Notes: generated from the sequence alone by a model not told the origin. A DNA stretch of 35,613 nucleotides from Janthinobacterium sp. UMAB-56 (GCF_900095265.1 NZ_LT607652.1:380163-415775), one strand, 5' to 3'. Counted from the first letter of the stretch, positions 16,928 through 25,437 are shown. Made by a program: numbers and translations.

Positions 16928-18115
16928 ATGGTGAAGCCCGCCACCAAATGGCTGCGCGGGCTATTGCGCGCCGGTAAGGCGCAGCAGCGCACGGCGAGCA
17001 AGCTGGCCAAGGTGCTGTTCGGGCCCGTGCCGGCCAAGCCCAAACCCAAACCCAAACCCAAACCTATAGCCCGCAGCAAGCCTGCGGCCAAGACCAGGCC
17101 GACGCCGCGCGCCGTGCCCGCGCTAGCTCCCTTTGCCACGCCCCTGTCGCCCCCGCGCGTGCGCAAGCGAACTGCACCCCCGCCGGGCAAGTGGCTGGCC
17201 GCCCACTATGCGCCGTTGCCGGAGCTGGGACAGTTGCCGGGCCGGCGCCTGCCGTATTTCCTGTACTTGCCCGAAAAGGCGCCGAGTGCCGCCATGCGCA
17301 GCCGGGGCCGTCCGCTGCTGGTGATGCTGCACGGCTGCGAGCAAAGCGCCACGCAGTTTGCCGAAGGCACGCGCATGAACCGCCTGGCCGAGCGCAAGGG
17401 CTATGCCGTGCTGTATCCGCAGCAATCGTTGCGCTCGCATGCGCGCCGCTGCTGGAAGTGGTATGACAAGGTGACGCAGGAGGGCGGCGGCGACGTGCGC
17501 CTGATCGTCGGCGCCATCGAGCAGGTGGCGGCCCGGTATGCGATCGACCGCACGCGCATCTATATCTGCGGCATTTCCGCCGGCGCCGGCATGGCGCATA
17601 TCGTGGCCCTGAACCATCCCCATCTGTTCGCCGCGCTGGGCCTGCATTCCGGGCCCGTGTTTGGCGCCGGCCATAATCTGATCGGCGCGCTGCAGGTGAT
17701 GCAGCATGGCGCTGCCGCCCGTGCCGACGCGGCCATCGATGAACTGCTGGCGCGCCAGCCCGCGTTTCCCCGCCTGCCCACCATCCTGCTGCAAGGGCAG
17801 GACGACAAAGTGGTGCGGCCCATTAACCAGACGCAACTGGTGCGTCAGAGCGTGCGCGTCAACCGCCTGCCGGTCGACACGCTGGTGACGGCGCAGCGCC
17901 TGCCCGGCGGCGCGGCGGGTGGGCGCAATCCGGCCCATGCGTATGCGCTGCACGATTATCAGGTGGGCAAGGAGGTGCTGCTGCGCGTGGCGCAGGTCGA
18001 GCACCTTGAACACGCCTGGAGCGGTGGCGACGCCAGCCTGCCGTTCAACGACAAGGCCAAGCCCGATGCCAGCAGGATGCTGCTCGATTTCTTCGCCAGC
18101 CACCGCCGCCGATAA
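16928..18115 (+). CDS. PHB-depolymerase-family esterase (LpqC-like)
   Basis: A 395-residue alpha/beta hydrolase of the esterase PHB family. The core starts near residue 85 (RRLPYFLYLPEKA). Family motifs are HGCEQSATQFAEGTRMNRLA, the nucleophile S217 in CGISAGAGMA, the acid in LQGQDDKVV and the histidine in EHAWSGG. The N-terminus is basic and carries a KPKPKPKPKP stretch encoded by four perfect CCCAAA hexamers (17039-17062). I chose ATG 16928 (MVKPATKWLRGLLRAGKAQQ) from the family convention; the frame stays open upstream, and AGGAGG at about 16841 serves another frame. No clear signal peptide is visible. Substrate could be short polyhydroxyalkanoate oligomers or aromatic esters. Confidence 0.82.
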   Translation: MVKPATKWLRGLLRAGKAQQRTASKLAKVLFGPVPAKPKPKPKPKPIARSKPAAKTRPTPRAVPALAPFATPLSPPRVRKRTAPPPGKWLAAHYAPLPELGQLPGRRLPYFLYLPEKAPSAAMRSRGRPLLVMLHGCEQSATQFAEGTRMNRLAERKGYAVLYPQQSLRSHARRCWKWYDKVTQEGGGDVRLIVGAIEQVAARYAIDRTRIYICGISAGAGMAHIVALNHPHLFAALGLHSGPVFGAGHNLIGALQVMQHGAAARADAAIDELLARQPAFPRLPTILLQGQDDKVVRPINQTQLVRQSVRVNRLPVDTLVTAQRLPGGAAGGRNPAHAYALHDYQVGKEVLLRVAQVEHLEHAWSGGDASLPFNDKAKPDASRMLLDFFASHRRR

Positions 18116-18118
18116 GCC

Positions 18119-18167
18119 TGCGTACCAGTGCCTGCACGCCGCTGCGGCGCGCAGGCACTGGTACGCA
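18119..18167. terminator. 17-bp perfect inverted repeat after the esterase
   Basis: TGCGTACCAGTGCCTGC (18119-18135) is perfectly complementary to 18151-18167. The 15-base interior can itself fold (CGCCG/CGGCG). It begins three bases after the esterase stop and is followed by a pyrimidine-rich stretch, TCATTCTTCCCTT. Probably a terminator, but unusually long and exact. Confidence 0.6.
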
Positions 18168-18193
18168 TCATTCTTCCCTTCCCCCCGCAGGCC

Positions 18194-18221
18194 CGCGCCA
18201 GCGCACCGGCACGCTGGCGCG
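18194..18221. terminator. Second inverted repeat in the same gap
   Basis: CGCGCCAGCG (18194-18203) pairs with CGCTGGCGCG (18212-18221) around an 8-base loop, followed by CCCTTTTCA. A second terminator-like element about 30 bases after the first. The remaining part of the 314-base gap, to 18429, is AT-rich and holds the repeats listed next. Confidence 0.5.
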
Positions 18222-18321
18222 CCCTTTTCAGCCCGGATTTGATTGCCGCAGCACCAGGTATTTTATTTAAGTGGTATTGCTGCGGTATTTAAAAATCACA
18301 AAAACAGGGGTTAAAAATACT

Positions 18322-18343
18322 AATTGGTATACAATTGGTACAC
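18322..18343 (+). promoter_or_regulatory. 11-bp tandem repeat, possible operator of the MFS gene
   Basis: AATTGGTATAC and AATTGGTACAC follow one another directly, about one helical turn apart, about 85 bases before the MFS start, in an AT-rich stretch that contrasts with the GC-rich surroundings. GTATAC-type cores occur in operators of GntR-like repressors. The repeat arrangement suggests a binding site; the regulator is not encoded nearby. Confidence 0.4.
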
Positions 18344-18429
18344 GTTTTCAGTGTGAAGCCGTGTCCGCCGTCCCATGCCCCGACGGCAGATACGCACTGA
18401 CGGCAGCCACCCACGTTACGGATCGCGCC

Positions 18430-19644
18430 ATGTCCATCAAGTCCAAGCAGTTGCTGTGGTTTTTTGCGTTTTTCCTCGTCTTTGAACTGAATATTTATCT
18501 GTCCAATGACATGATCATGCCGGCGATGCTGGGCATCGTCGAGGAGTTCCAGGCAGAAAAAAAGTTCATCCCCCTTTCCCTCAGCCTGTATCTGCTGGGC
18601 GGCAGTTCCCTGCAGATTTTCCTGGGACCCCTGGCCGACACCATCGGCAAACGCAAGCTGGTATTGAGCGGTAATACCTTGTTCCTGCTGGCCACGCTGG
18701 CCGTGCCATTTGCCACCTCGATCGAGCAATTTCTCGCCGCGCGTTTCATCCAGGGCATGGGCTGCTGCTTCATCTTCATCGGCTATGCCATGATCCATGA
18801 ATTGTTCGACGACATGGCGGCCGTCAAGCTGAGCAGCATCCTGTCGAGCACCACCATCCTCGCGCCCCTGGCCGGCCCCATCCTCGGCAGCGCCATCATC
18901 GGCCAGCTGGACTGGCGCTACGTGTTTTTCCTTTCCGGCTTGCTGTCCCTGCTGTCCTTGCTGGGCCTGTTCAAGACCATGCCGCGCACGGCGCCGGCGG
19001 CGACGCGCCCCGAGTTTGCCGCCATCGTGCGCAGCTATGCGGCCATTTTCAGCAACAAGCGCTTCATGTTCGGCATGTTTACGGCCGGGCTGGCCACCGT
19101 GCCCCTGACGGCCTGGATCGGCTTTTCGCCCCTCTTCGTGCTGCAGGAAATGGGCGCATCCTATGCCACCTATATCGCGCTGCAATGCGTGATTCTGTCG
19201 GGCTTTGTCTTCAGCAGCATCGCCATCCAGCGCCTGCGCCAGGATTTCCCGCTCGTGCATCTGCTGCGCCTGGGTGGGCTGATCGCGGCCGCCGGCATGC
19301 TCGGTGCCGGCGCAGGCCGCCATCACGTCGACGTGTTTGCGGCCTGCATGTTTGTCTATTCCATCGGCTTCGGCCTGTTCAATGGCACCCTGATACGCAG
19401 TGCAATCACGGCCAGCAAGGAGTCGATGACCTTGACGACGGCTGCCATGAGTTTGCTGTACTGCATTTATCTGTCCGCCTGGCTGCAGCTGTACAACGTG
19501 CTGTGCCAGCGCTTCGGTTATGCGCTGGAAACGTATGCGCTGCTCAATATCCCCGTCATCGTGGTCATCGCCGCCTGCCTGCTGCTGTTTACGCGGGGCA
19601 TGGCTGGGTGCCGGGAAAGCGAGGTGCTGCTGGCCCGGCACTGA
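18430..19644 (+). CDS. MdfA-like MFS multidrug/metabolite exporter
   Basis: A 404-residue, 12-helix major facilitator transporter of the cytoplasmic membrane. The first helix (FFLVFELNIYLSNDMIMPAML) closely resembles that of MdfA, and E19 and D27 match the two membrane acidic residues (E26, D34) that couple drug export to protons. The loop motif GPLADTIGKRK of the family follows helix 2. The start at 18430 is the first ATG giving a normal N-terminus; longer in-frame codons upstream run through the AT-rich control region. It is followed after 83 bases by the glycosyltransferase-acetyltransferase gene on the same strand, so it may export, or give resistance to, that enzyme's product (inference). 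The natural substrate is unknown. Confidence 0.88.
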   Translation: MSIKSKQLLWFFAFFLVFELNIYLSNDMIMPAMLGIVEEFQAEKKFIPLSLSLYLLGGSSLQIFLGPLADTIGKRKLVLSGNTLFLLATLAVPFATSIEQFLAARFIQGMGCCFIFIGYAMIHELFDDMAAVKLSSILSSTTILAPLAGPILGSAIIGQLDWRYVFFLSGLLSLLSLLGLFKTMPRTAPAATRPEFAAIVRSYAAIFSNKRFMFGMFTAGLATVPLTAWIGFSPLFVLQEMGASYATYIALQCVILSGFVFSSIAIQRLRQDFPLVHLLRLGGLIAAAGMLGAGAGRHHVDVFAACMFVYSIGFGLFNGTLIRSAITASKESMTLTTAAMSLLYCIYLSAWLQLYNVLCQRFGYALETYALLNIPVIVVIAACLLLFTRGMAGCRESEVLLARH

Positions 19645-19727
19645 TGGCGCAACGATGCGCATGTTGTCGACCTTGTTTTACCTCCTGCGACGTTTATTGA
19701 CACTCTCCTGCGGAAAATGGTGCGCCC

Positions 19728-21761
19728 ATGAAAATAGATGACCTGGCCTCGAAACACGATCAAGCAAAGATTTTCAACCTGGAATACGAGTTCCGCATCC
19801 ACCGGCTGAAACTCGATCACATCACCCTGGCCGATGTGCGGCCGGCCGGTAGCGACCTGGAGCAGTTGGCCGTGGAGCACCAGGCGGGCATCGCCGCCCT
19901 GCGCAGCTTCGTCGCCGGCAATTTTACGCATTTCAATGCGGCAAGCTGTTCCTCGCTCAGCTGCGTCCCCACGCGCGCCTTGGGTGACGACGAGCGTTAC
20001 CTGCACCGCATCTGGATGGGCGGGCCCTTGCCAGCCATTGCCTGTGAGGCGATCGGGCAGTGGGGCGCGGCGCTGGAAGCGGTACGGCACAACGGCGGCG
20101 CGCCGTATGTGTCCATCCTGTGGGTGTGGGATGCGCAGCAGCTGCGCGATGACGAGCGCTTCAGCCCGACGGGCGGCGCCGGGCGCTACACGATAGGCCG
20201 CTACGCCATCGGCGGCACGACCCTGCATATCAATTCGCTGCGCGCGCTGGCGCTGGACTTCGCGCCGGCCCGCTTCGATATCCTCGATACCCTGCATGCG
20301 CAGCGCTACTTCGCCACCCTGTCCGATTATTTCCGCATCCTCATCATGTGCGAATACGGCGGCATGTATATGGATGTCGATACGATCCCGCATAATCCGG
20401 CGACGATTTTCCTGATGAAGCCGGAAGTACCCGATTATTTCCAGCGCAGCGATGGTGACGGCGAAGAGCGCCAGCATGTCAGCTGGATGAATCTGTTTCT
20501 CGATGAAACGGGCATGCTGATCGCCAAGAAGAACGATGCCGCGCTGCGTGTGATCCAGCGCAATGTGAATCTCGTGTATGCGGGCATCGATGCAGAGATC
20601 CCACGTTCCTGTCCGCAATTCGAGGCGCAACTGTTTGGCCAGTTCTATGCCGAGTGGAAGAAAAACCTGGGCGTGACCCTGCTCAGCCATGCCGAGTTTT
20701 ACCAGCGTTACTGCGTGCTGTATGACGGTGCGCGGGAAGCGGTGGCGGGCGGCATTCGTGGCATGCGCTTGCTGGACGATATCATTACCGGGGTGCACAT
20801 TCCCCTCAGCGACGAGGAGCGTCGCGCGTATGCGCGCTGCGTCGCCATGCTGGCCGAGATGGACTGGCAGCTCGACGATCCTTTGAGCCTGCCCAACTTC
20901 GTCGATGTGTTCGACATCGAGGAAGTGCCGCGCATGGCGTATGCAGCCCAACTGCGGGCGGACATCGAGCATTTTCACTATTACTCGGTGCTGTCGGACG
21001 ACCCGCAACTGGACCGCGTGAATGCCGTCTTTTGCCGCTATCTGCTGGCCCACCGTTCGCAGCATATTGCCGCCGGCAATTTCTGGCGTCCCACCGTGGG
21101 CCGCCACGGTAGCCGCATGCCGGTCGCCGGCGATGCCGCCCCGTCCGCTGACGAGGCGCAGGCGGACTTGCTGTCGCATGCACCGCTCAAGCTGGTGGCG
21201 GGCGAACTGCTGGGCGACGAGACGAAGAACCGCATGGCGAAGCTGCTGTTTGCCACCAGTTATCTCGAGTACTGCTCATTTGGCAATAAACTCAATCTGC
21301 AGTTCGTCGAGTTGCAGCGGCGGCAGAACATCGACCCCTACCTGAAGCACATCCACGGCCTGCATGACGAGGACGGACGCTTCATCGGCTTCTTCACGGC
21401 CGCGACGATGGCCGAGTTCCAGGCTTGCGGCGCCATCTCGTATTACCGCGATGACATGCAGGCGCTCGACGCTGCGTATGACGCCTTCGTGCTCGCGCAT
21501 GCGCGCGCCGATGACTGTTTCGTCAGCAGCCTGGCCATCGACGAGAAATACCGGGGGCAGGGCCTGTTCCGGCAAATGTTCCATGAAATCGGCGACCTGG
21601 CCAGCCGCAAGGGCTGTGCGCGCATCACCTTGACGGTGTGGGAAAAGAGTGAAGCCTTGCAAGTGTATCTGCACAAGGGCTTTCGCAGCGTGGGCACCTT
21701 CGATTATGCCTACAGCCTGTTCTATGACCGCCTGCATTTCCTCGTGTATGACGGTAACTGA
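19728..21761 (+). CDS. Glycosyltransferase (DXD, TcdA/B-OCH1 type) fused to GNAT acetyltransferase
   Basis: A 677-residue two-domain protein. Residues about 85-330 carry the features of sugar-binding-region (DXD) glycosyltransferases: YLHRIWMGGPLP at 91-102, then LSDYFRILIMCEYGGMYMDVDTIP with the metal-binding DVD at 216-218. This pattern resembles OCH1-like enzymes and the catalytic domain of clostridial TcdA/TcdB toxins. After a helical middle of unknown fold (about 330-510), residues about 530-670 form a GNAT N-acetyltransferase with the acetyl-CoA loop YRGQGLFRQM (R609-G612) and the ending YLHKGFRSVGTFDY. No signal peptide or membrane helix is seen. It likely glycosylates and acetylates one target; neither substrate is known. 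The upstream exporter is a plausible partner. Confidence 0.78.
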   Translation: MKIDDLASKHDQAKIFNLEYEFRIHRLKLDHITLADVRPAGSDLEQLAVEHQAGIAALRSFVAGNFTHFNAASCSSLSCVPTRALGDDERYLHRIWMGGPLPAIACEAIGQWGAALEAVRHNGGAPYVSILWVWDAQQLRDDERFSPTGGAGRYTIGRYAIGGTTLHINSLRALALDFAPARFDILDTLHAQRYFATLSDYFRILIMCEYGGMYMDVDTIPHNPATIFLMKPEVPDYFQRSDGDGEERQHVSWMNLFLDETGMLIAKKNDAALRVIQRNVNLVYAGIDAEIPRSCPQFEAQLFGQFYAEWKKNLGVTLLSHAEFYQRYCVLYDGAREAVAGGIRGMRLLDDIITGVHIPLSDEERRAYARCVAMLAEMDWQLDDPLSLPNFVDVFDIEEVPRMAYAAQLRADIEHFHYYSVLSDDPQLDRVNAVFCRYLLAHRSQHIAAGNFWRPTVGRHGSRMPVAGDAAPSADEAQADLLSHAPLKLVAGELLGDETKNRMAKLLFATSYLEYCSFGNKLNLQFVELQRRQNIDPYLKHIHGLHDEDGRFIGFFTAATMAEFQACGAISYYRDDMQALDAAYDAFVLAHARADDCFVSSLAIDEKYRGQGLFRQMFHEIGDLASRKGCARITLTVWEKSEALQVYLHKGFRSVGTFDYAYSLFYDRLHFLVYDGN

Positions 21762-21805
21762 GGAAGGTAACCGAGGAGGGGAATTGAGAGGGGAAACTGA
21801 GGGGA
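21755..21805 (+). repeat. Degenerate purine-rich tandem repeat
   Basis: About four units of 12-14 bases built on AAYYGAGGRRGGG span the end of the fusion gene and the following gap (units start near 21756, 21769, 21782 and 21795). The strand bias (almost no C or T) is unlike the surroundings. Its role is unknown. Confidence 0.4.
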
Positions 21806-21808
21806 GCA

Positions 21809-21829
21809 GGGGCGGCCGGCAGCCGCCCC
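21809..21829. terminator. Hairpin between convergent fusion gene and antiporter
   Basis: GGGGCGGC (21809-21816) pairs with GCCGCCCC (21822-21829) over a 5-base loop, between two convergent genes. No T tract follows on either strand. Confidence 0.5.
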
Positions 21830-21838
21830 CGTTAATGC

Positions 21839-23104
21839 TTACAGGGCCAGGAAGGCCAGGGCCGCCACGGCCGTTGGCAGCAGGGCGCCCACCAGCAGGC
21901 CGACGGCGCCGATCGATTCATCCTTGAAACCACGGCGCAGCAGGGAGACGCCGGCCGGATTCGGCGCGTTGGCGATGACAGTGAGGCCGCCACCGGCGAC
22001 GGCGCCGGCCACCAGCATGTATTTCGCTTCTTCCGTCATGCCGACGATCAGCGAGCCGAGGTAGGTCAGTGCCGCATTGTCGGTAATTGCCGTCAAGCCC
22101 AGGGCGCCGAAGAACAGGGCCAGCGGTTCCAGGCTGGAGACGATGGGCTGCAACCACCATTGCTGCATGCCGCCCAGTACGACCAGGCCGCCGAGGAAGA
22201 AGCCGACCAGCAAGCCTTCCTTCAGGATCAGCGGGCTTTGATAGCGCTCATACGCTTGCACGAAGCCGAGGAAGAACAGGAACAGGCCAAAGAACAGTAC
22301 AGGATGGTGCGCCAGGGCCACTACGCCGGCCAGCACGGCCAGGTGGACCAGGCTGATGGCCAGCGGCACTTTCGGCGCTTCCACATCACCCGCTTTCGGC
22401 TTGATATCGGACGTGTTGCTGTGCAGATATTTGCGCAGCAGTATGCTCACGCCCGTGGCGTTGATCAGCACGGCGATGGCCGCTTTCCAGCCGAAATGGC
22501 TAGCCATGTAGGCGCTGTCCCAGTTCCACGTGGTGGCCACCATCAGCACGGGCGGCGCCGCGTACGAGGTCAGGGTGCCGCCGATGGAGACGTTGACGAA
22601 CAGCACGCCCAGCGCGCCGTATTTCAGCCATTCGGGGATGCCCGGACGAAAGATTTGCGGCGCCAGCATCAGCGCGGCCAGGGTCATGGCGGCCGGTTCC
22701 GTGATCATCGAACCCGTCAGGGGAACGAGTGCCAGTCCCAGCCAGACGAGGGCCAGTTCCGTGCGCAGCGGCATCACGCGCGCCACGGCTTTGAGCAGGC
22801 GCTGCACGGCGTCGAGCACGGGGCGCGAAGCGGCCACGACCATGACGACAAAGACGAACAGCGGTTCCGTGTACTGGCGCGACTCGGCATACTCGATGGC
22901 CGCTTCGCCGCCCGAGACAAAGGCCATGATGATGATCAGAATAAAGGCCCAGAAGCCGAACACGACTTCCACTTCGCCCAGCAAGTGCAGCAAGCCTGCA
23001 TGGCGGGGGTGGCGTTGCGACAATGTTTCAAATGACTTGGCGGCGAAGGTGTGGATGAGCGCAAGGCCGAAGACGATGGCGCTGATGATTTGGATGGTGG
23101 TCAA
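21839..23104 (-). CDS. Putative Na+/H+ antiporter (PF07399-like)
   Basis: A 421-residue protein with about eleven membrane helices. Sequence blocks such as LTGSMITEPAAMTLAALMLAPQIF, GVLFVNVSIGGTLTSYAAPPVLMVA and LTAITDNAALTYLGSL are characteristic of a family annotated as putative Na+/H+ antiporters within the ion transporter superfamily. The two re-entrant-like proline/glycine-rich motifs and membrane aspartates fit cation-proton exchange. The start is TTG at 23104, preceded by AAAGGAAA; no ATG is available before the first conserved residues. It stands alone, divergent from the SOS-controlled imuAB pair. Transport specificity is predicted only from the family name. Confidence 0.78.
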   Translation of the reverse strand: MTTIQIISAIVFGLALIHTFAAKSFETLSQRHPRHAGLLHLLGEVEVVFGFWAFILIIIMAFVSGGEAAIEYAESRQYTEPLFVFVVMVVAASRPVLDAVQRLLKAVARVMPLRTELALVWLGLALVPLTGSMITEPAAMTLAALMLAPQIFRPGIPEWLKYGALGVLFVNVSIGGTLTSYAAPPVLMVATTWNWDSAYMASHFGWKAAIAVLINATGVSILLRKYLHSNTSDIKPKAGDVEAPKVPLAISLVHLAVLAGVVALAHHPVLFFGLFLFFLGFVQAYERYQSPLILKEGLLVGFFLGGLVVLGGMQQWWLQPIVSSLEPLALFFGALGLTAITDNAALTYLGSLIVGMTEEAKYMLVAGAVAGGGLTVIANAPNPAGVSLLRRGFKDESIGAVGLLVGALLPTAVAALAFLAL

Positions 23105-23247
23105 ATGAGTTTCCTTTGGACGAAAGTAGCCGGCTGGTGCATTGCCAGGCGGTAAGGAGAGTGCTTATGGTACAGCAAATGATGCCAAAAACGGGGTTTT
23201 TCGGACATGGCGGGAGCGCTGCCGCAGGGAGCGCGAATAGATAAGCC

Positions 23248-23276
23248 TTGCCAAAAGAGGGCTCGGATAGTACTGT
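23248..23276 (+). promoter_or_regulatory. Promoter of imuAB
   Basis: TTGCCA (23248-23253) and TACTGT (23271-23276) are 17 bases apart. The -10 box lies within the LexA site, which explains how LexA would block it. Expected transcription start is near 23283, giving a leader of under 30 bases. Confidence 0.6.
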
Positions 23277-23290
23277 ATATACATACAGTA
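23271..23290. promoter_or_regulatory. LexA binding site (SOS box)
   Basis: TACTGTATATACATACAGTA has the full CTGT-N8-ACAG core (23273-23288) and differs from the E. coli consensus at one position. It lies 19 bases before the imuA start and overlaps its -10 box, so imuAB should be strongly induced by DNA damage. Confidence 0.93.
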
Positions 23291-23309
23291 TTTATCTCTC
23301 TATTCAATT

Positions 23310-24020
23310 ATGCGACATTCCGAATTGATGGCCTCGCCGGAAGCCTTGCACCCATCCCTGTGGCGCGCATCGCAGCTGGGCCAGGGTGCCACGCGCTGCC
23401 TGGACACGGGCTTTGCCGCCTTGTCCGCGCAGCTGCCCGGCGGCGGCTGGCCCAGCGGCAGCCTCATCGATCTGCTGGTGCAACAGCCGGGCAGCGGCGA
23501 ATTGCGCCTGCTGGCGCCCGCCCTGGCGCAGCTGCCGGGCTTGCCCATCGTGCTATTGCAACCACCGCACCCGCCGCAGGCGCTGGCCCTGGCCGCGCAG
23601 GGCCTGGCGCCGTCGCAACTGCTGTGGTTGCGTAGCGCCGGCAGCAAGGATGCCTTGTGGGCGGCGGAAAACATTTTGCGCAGCGGCAGTTGCGGCGCCT
23701 TGCTGTTTTGGCAGTCGCATGTGCGCGCCGACAGCCTGCGCCGCCTGCATCTGGCCGCACAAGGCGGCAACACCCTGTTCTGCATGCTGCGTCCCTTGCA
23801 TGGCGCGCAGGATGCGTCGCCTGCGCCGCTGCGCCTGTCCGTGCGCCCGGCCGCCGGCGGCATCGAGATCGGCTTCATCAAGCGCCGGGGACCGCAGCGC
23901 GACGCGCCCCTGTTCCTGCCCCTGCAACCTCCTTCTTTACTGCTGCGTCATGCGACTCTGGATCGGCCTGTGCCTGCCCCGGCTCCCGCTCGAAGTGTTT
24001 TGCCCGCGCTGGTCGGCTGA
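23310..24020 (+). CDS. imuA: SOS mutagenesis accessory protein ImuA
   Basis: A 236-residue RecA-fold relative that accompanies ImuB in damage-induced mutagenesis. Typical features are PEALHPSLWRASQ near the start, TGFAALSAQLPGGGWPSGSLIDLL, GSGELRLLAPALAQL and the proline-rich end. The start at 23310 has no ribosome site; MASPEALHP at 23328 is an equally possible start and closer to the common ImuA N-terminus. It sits directly behind a LexA box. Its 3' end overlaps imuB by 71 bases in another frame, so the two are co-translated. Confidence 0.92.
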   Translation: MRHSELMASPEALHPSLWRASQLGQGATRCLDTGFAALSAQLPGGGWPSGSLIDLLVQQPGSGELRLLAPALAQLPGLPIVLLQPPHPPQALALAAQGLAPSQLLWLRSAGSKDALWAAENILRSGSCGALLFWQSHVRADSLRRLHLAAQGGNTLFCMLRPLHGAQDASPAPLRLSVRPAAGGIEIGFIKRRGPQRDAPLFLPLQPPSLLLRHATLDRPVPAPAPARSVLPALVG

Positions 24021-25437
24021 CAGCCTGGGCGTGGTGCTGGAGCAGGAGCAAGTGATGGCCCTGTCGCCGCTGGCGCAGGCGGCCGGCATCAAGCCGGGCA
24101 TGCGCCGCGCAGGCGTGCTGATGCTGGCGCCGCAGGCGCGTGTGCACGAACGTTCCCTGGAACTGGAAGCGCAAGCATTGCAGGCGGTGGCCCTGGCGCT
24201 GCTGCAATATTCGCCGCTCGTGGCGCAAGGCGAGGAAGCCACTCTGCTGGTCGACGCGGGCGCCAGCCTGCGCCTGTTCGGCGGCGTGCGCGCCCTGTGC
24301 CGGCAGATCGCGGCCAGCTTGCGTGCGCTCGGCTACACGGCCCAGCTGTCGTGCGCCCCCACGGCGCGCGGTGCCTGGCTGCTGGCGCGCGCCGGCACGC
24401 GTCGGGGCCGGACATTAAGCATGGCCAGTCTCGTGCGCCGCCTCGACCGTCTGCCGTGCGCCTTGCTGCCGCCCGCGCGCCCCTACCTCGACTGGTTCGA
24501 GGGCATCGGCTGCCGCACCCTGGGGCAGCTGCGCCACTTGCCCCGGCCCGGATTGCAGCGCCGCTGCGGCGCAGCCTTGCTGGACATGCTCGACGACGCG
24601 CATGGCCACAGCACGGAACTGTTCGTCTGGATGGAAGCGCCGCCCACGTTCCGCGCCAGCCTGGAATTGTTCGACCGCGTGGAGCACGCCGACGCGCTGC
24701 TGTTCGGCGCGCGCCGCCTGCTGCAGCAAATGACGGGCTGGCTGTGCGCGCGGCAATTTGCCGTCGAGCGCATACAACTGCTGCTGGCGCACGAGCGGGG
24801 CAGGGTGGCGCGCCCGCCCACCGTCATCGACCTGGCCCTGGGCGAGGCCGTCTGGCGCGACGAGCACCTGGTGCGCCTGCTCAAGGAGCGCCTGACGCAG
24901 CTGGCGCTGGAGGCGCCCGTGATCGGCTTGAGCCTGGAAGCGCTGCAGGTGCAGCCCATGGCGCCGCCCAGCGAGAGCCTGTTCCCCGAGCCGGGCGGCA
25001 CGCTGCAGGAACGCCAGCGCCTGATGGAATTGCTGGTGGCGCGGCTGGGCACCGAGAATGTCTTGCAGGCAGTGCCGCGCGCCGATTACCGCCCCGAAGC
25101 GGCCAACCAGTGGCTGCCGCTGCCGGCCAAGTCCGGTGGCAAGAAGATGGCGCCGGATTTGCCGCCCGGTTTGCCCGGCATGCCCCGTCCCGGCTGGCTG
25201 CTGGCCCAGCCCATTGCCCTCTTGATGCGCGAACACCGGCCCTTCTATGGCTCGCCTTTGAAAATGGTGTCTGTCGCCGAGCGCATCGAGGCGGGCTGGT
25301 GGGGCCAGTCGCAGGCGCGCGATTATTTCATCGCCGAAGGCCTCGACTGCGCCCATTACTGGGTCTACCGCGAACGCATCGCCGGCAGCGGTGAAGACGC
25401 CGCGCCGCGCTGGTTTTTGCATGGCTTGTTTGGCTGA
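23950..25437 (+). CDS. imuB: Y-family polymerase-like protein ImuB
   Basis: A 495-residue member of the Y family that lacks polymerase activity and serves as an adaptor in SOS mutagenesis. The start MRLWIGLCLPRLPLEVFCPRW and the ending RWFLHGLFG are typical. The catalytic acidic residues of active Y polymerases are absent: LPRLPLEVF replaces the DMDAFFA-type motif and LLVDAGASLRLFGG the DExxLD region. A helix-hairpin-helix region (GIGCRTLGQLRHLPRPGL) follows. The start at 23950 lies inside imuA (71-base overlap). In most species a dnaE2 polymerase gene follows; here a glutathione transferase does, so the polymerase partner must be elsewhere or missing. Confidence 0.93.
   Translation: MRLWIGLCLPRLPLEVFCPRWSADSLGVVLEQEQVMALSPLAQAAGIKPGMRRAGVLMLAPQARVHERSLELEAQALQAVALALLQYSPLVAQGEEATLLVDAGASLRLFGGVRALCRQIAASLRALGYTAQLSCAPTARGAWLLARAGTRRGRTLSMASLVRRLDRLPCALLPPARPYLDWFEGIGCRTLGQLRHLPRPGLQRRCGAALLDMLDDAHGHSTELFVWMEAPPTFRASLELFDRVEHADALLFGARRLLQQMTGWLCARQFAVERIQLLLAHERGRVARPPTVIDLALGEAVWRDEHLVRLLKERLTQLALEAPVIGLSLEALQVQPMAPPSESLFPEPGGTLQERQRLMELLVARLGTENVLQAVPRADYRPEAANQWLPLPAKSGGKKMAPDLPPGLPGMPRPGWLLAQPIALLMREHRPFYGSPLKMVSVAERIEAGWWGQSQARDYFIAEGLDCAHYWVYRERIAGSGEDAAPRWFLHGLFG

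Noticed and set aside
17039..17062. CCCAAA hexamer tract as a phase-variable switch
   Set aside because: A 6-base unit keeps the frame, so copy-number change would only alter linker length, not turn the gene on or off.
18289..19662. 457-codon minus-strand frame opposite the MFS gene
   Set aside because: Low-complexity H/Q/G/D-rich product without helices; the plus strand encodes a clear 12-helix transporter.
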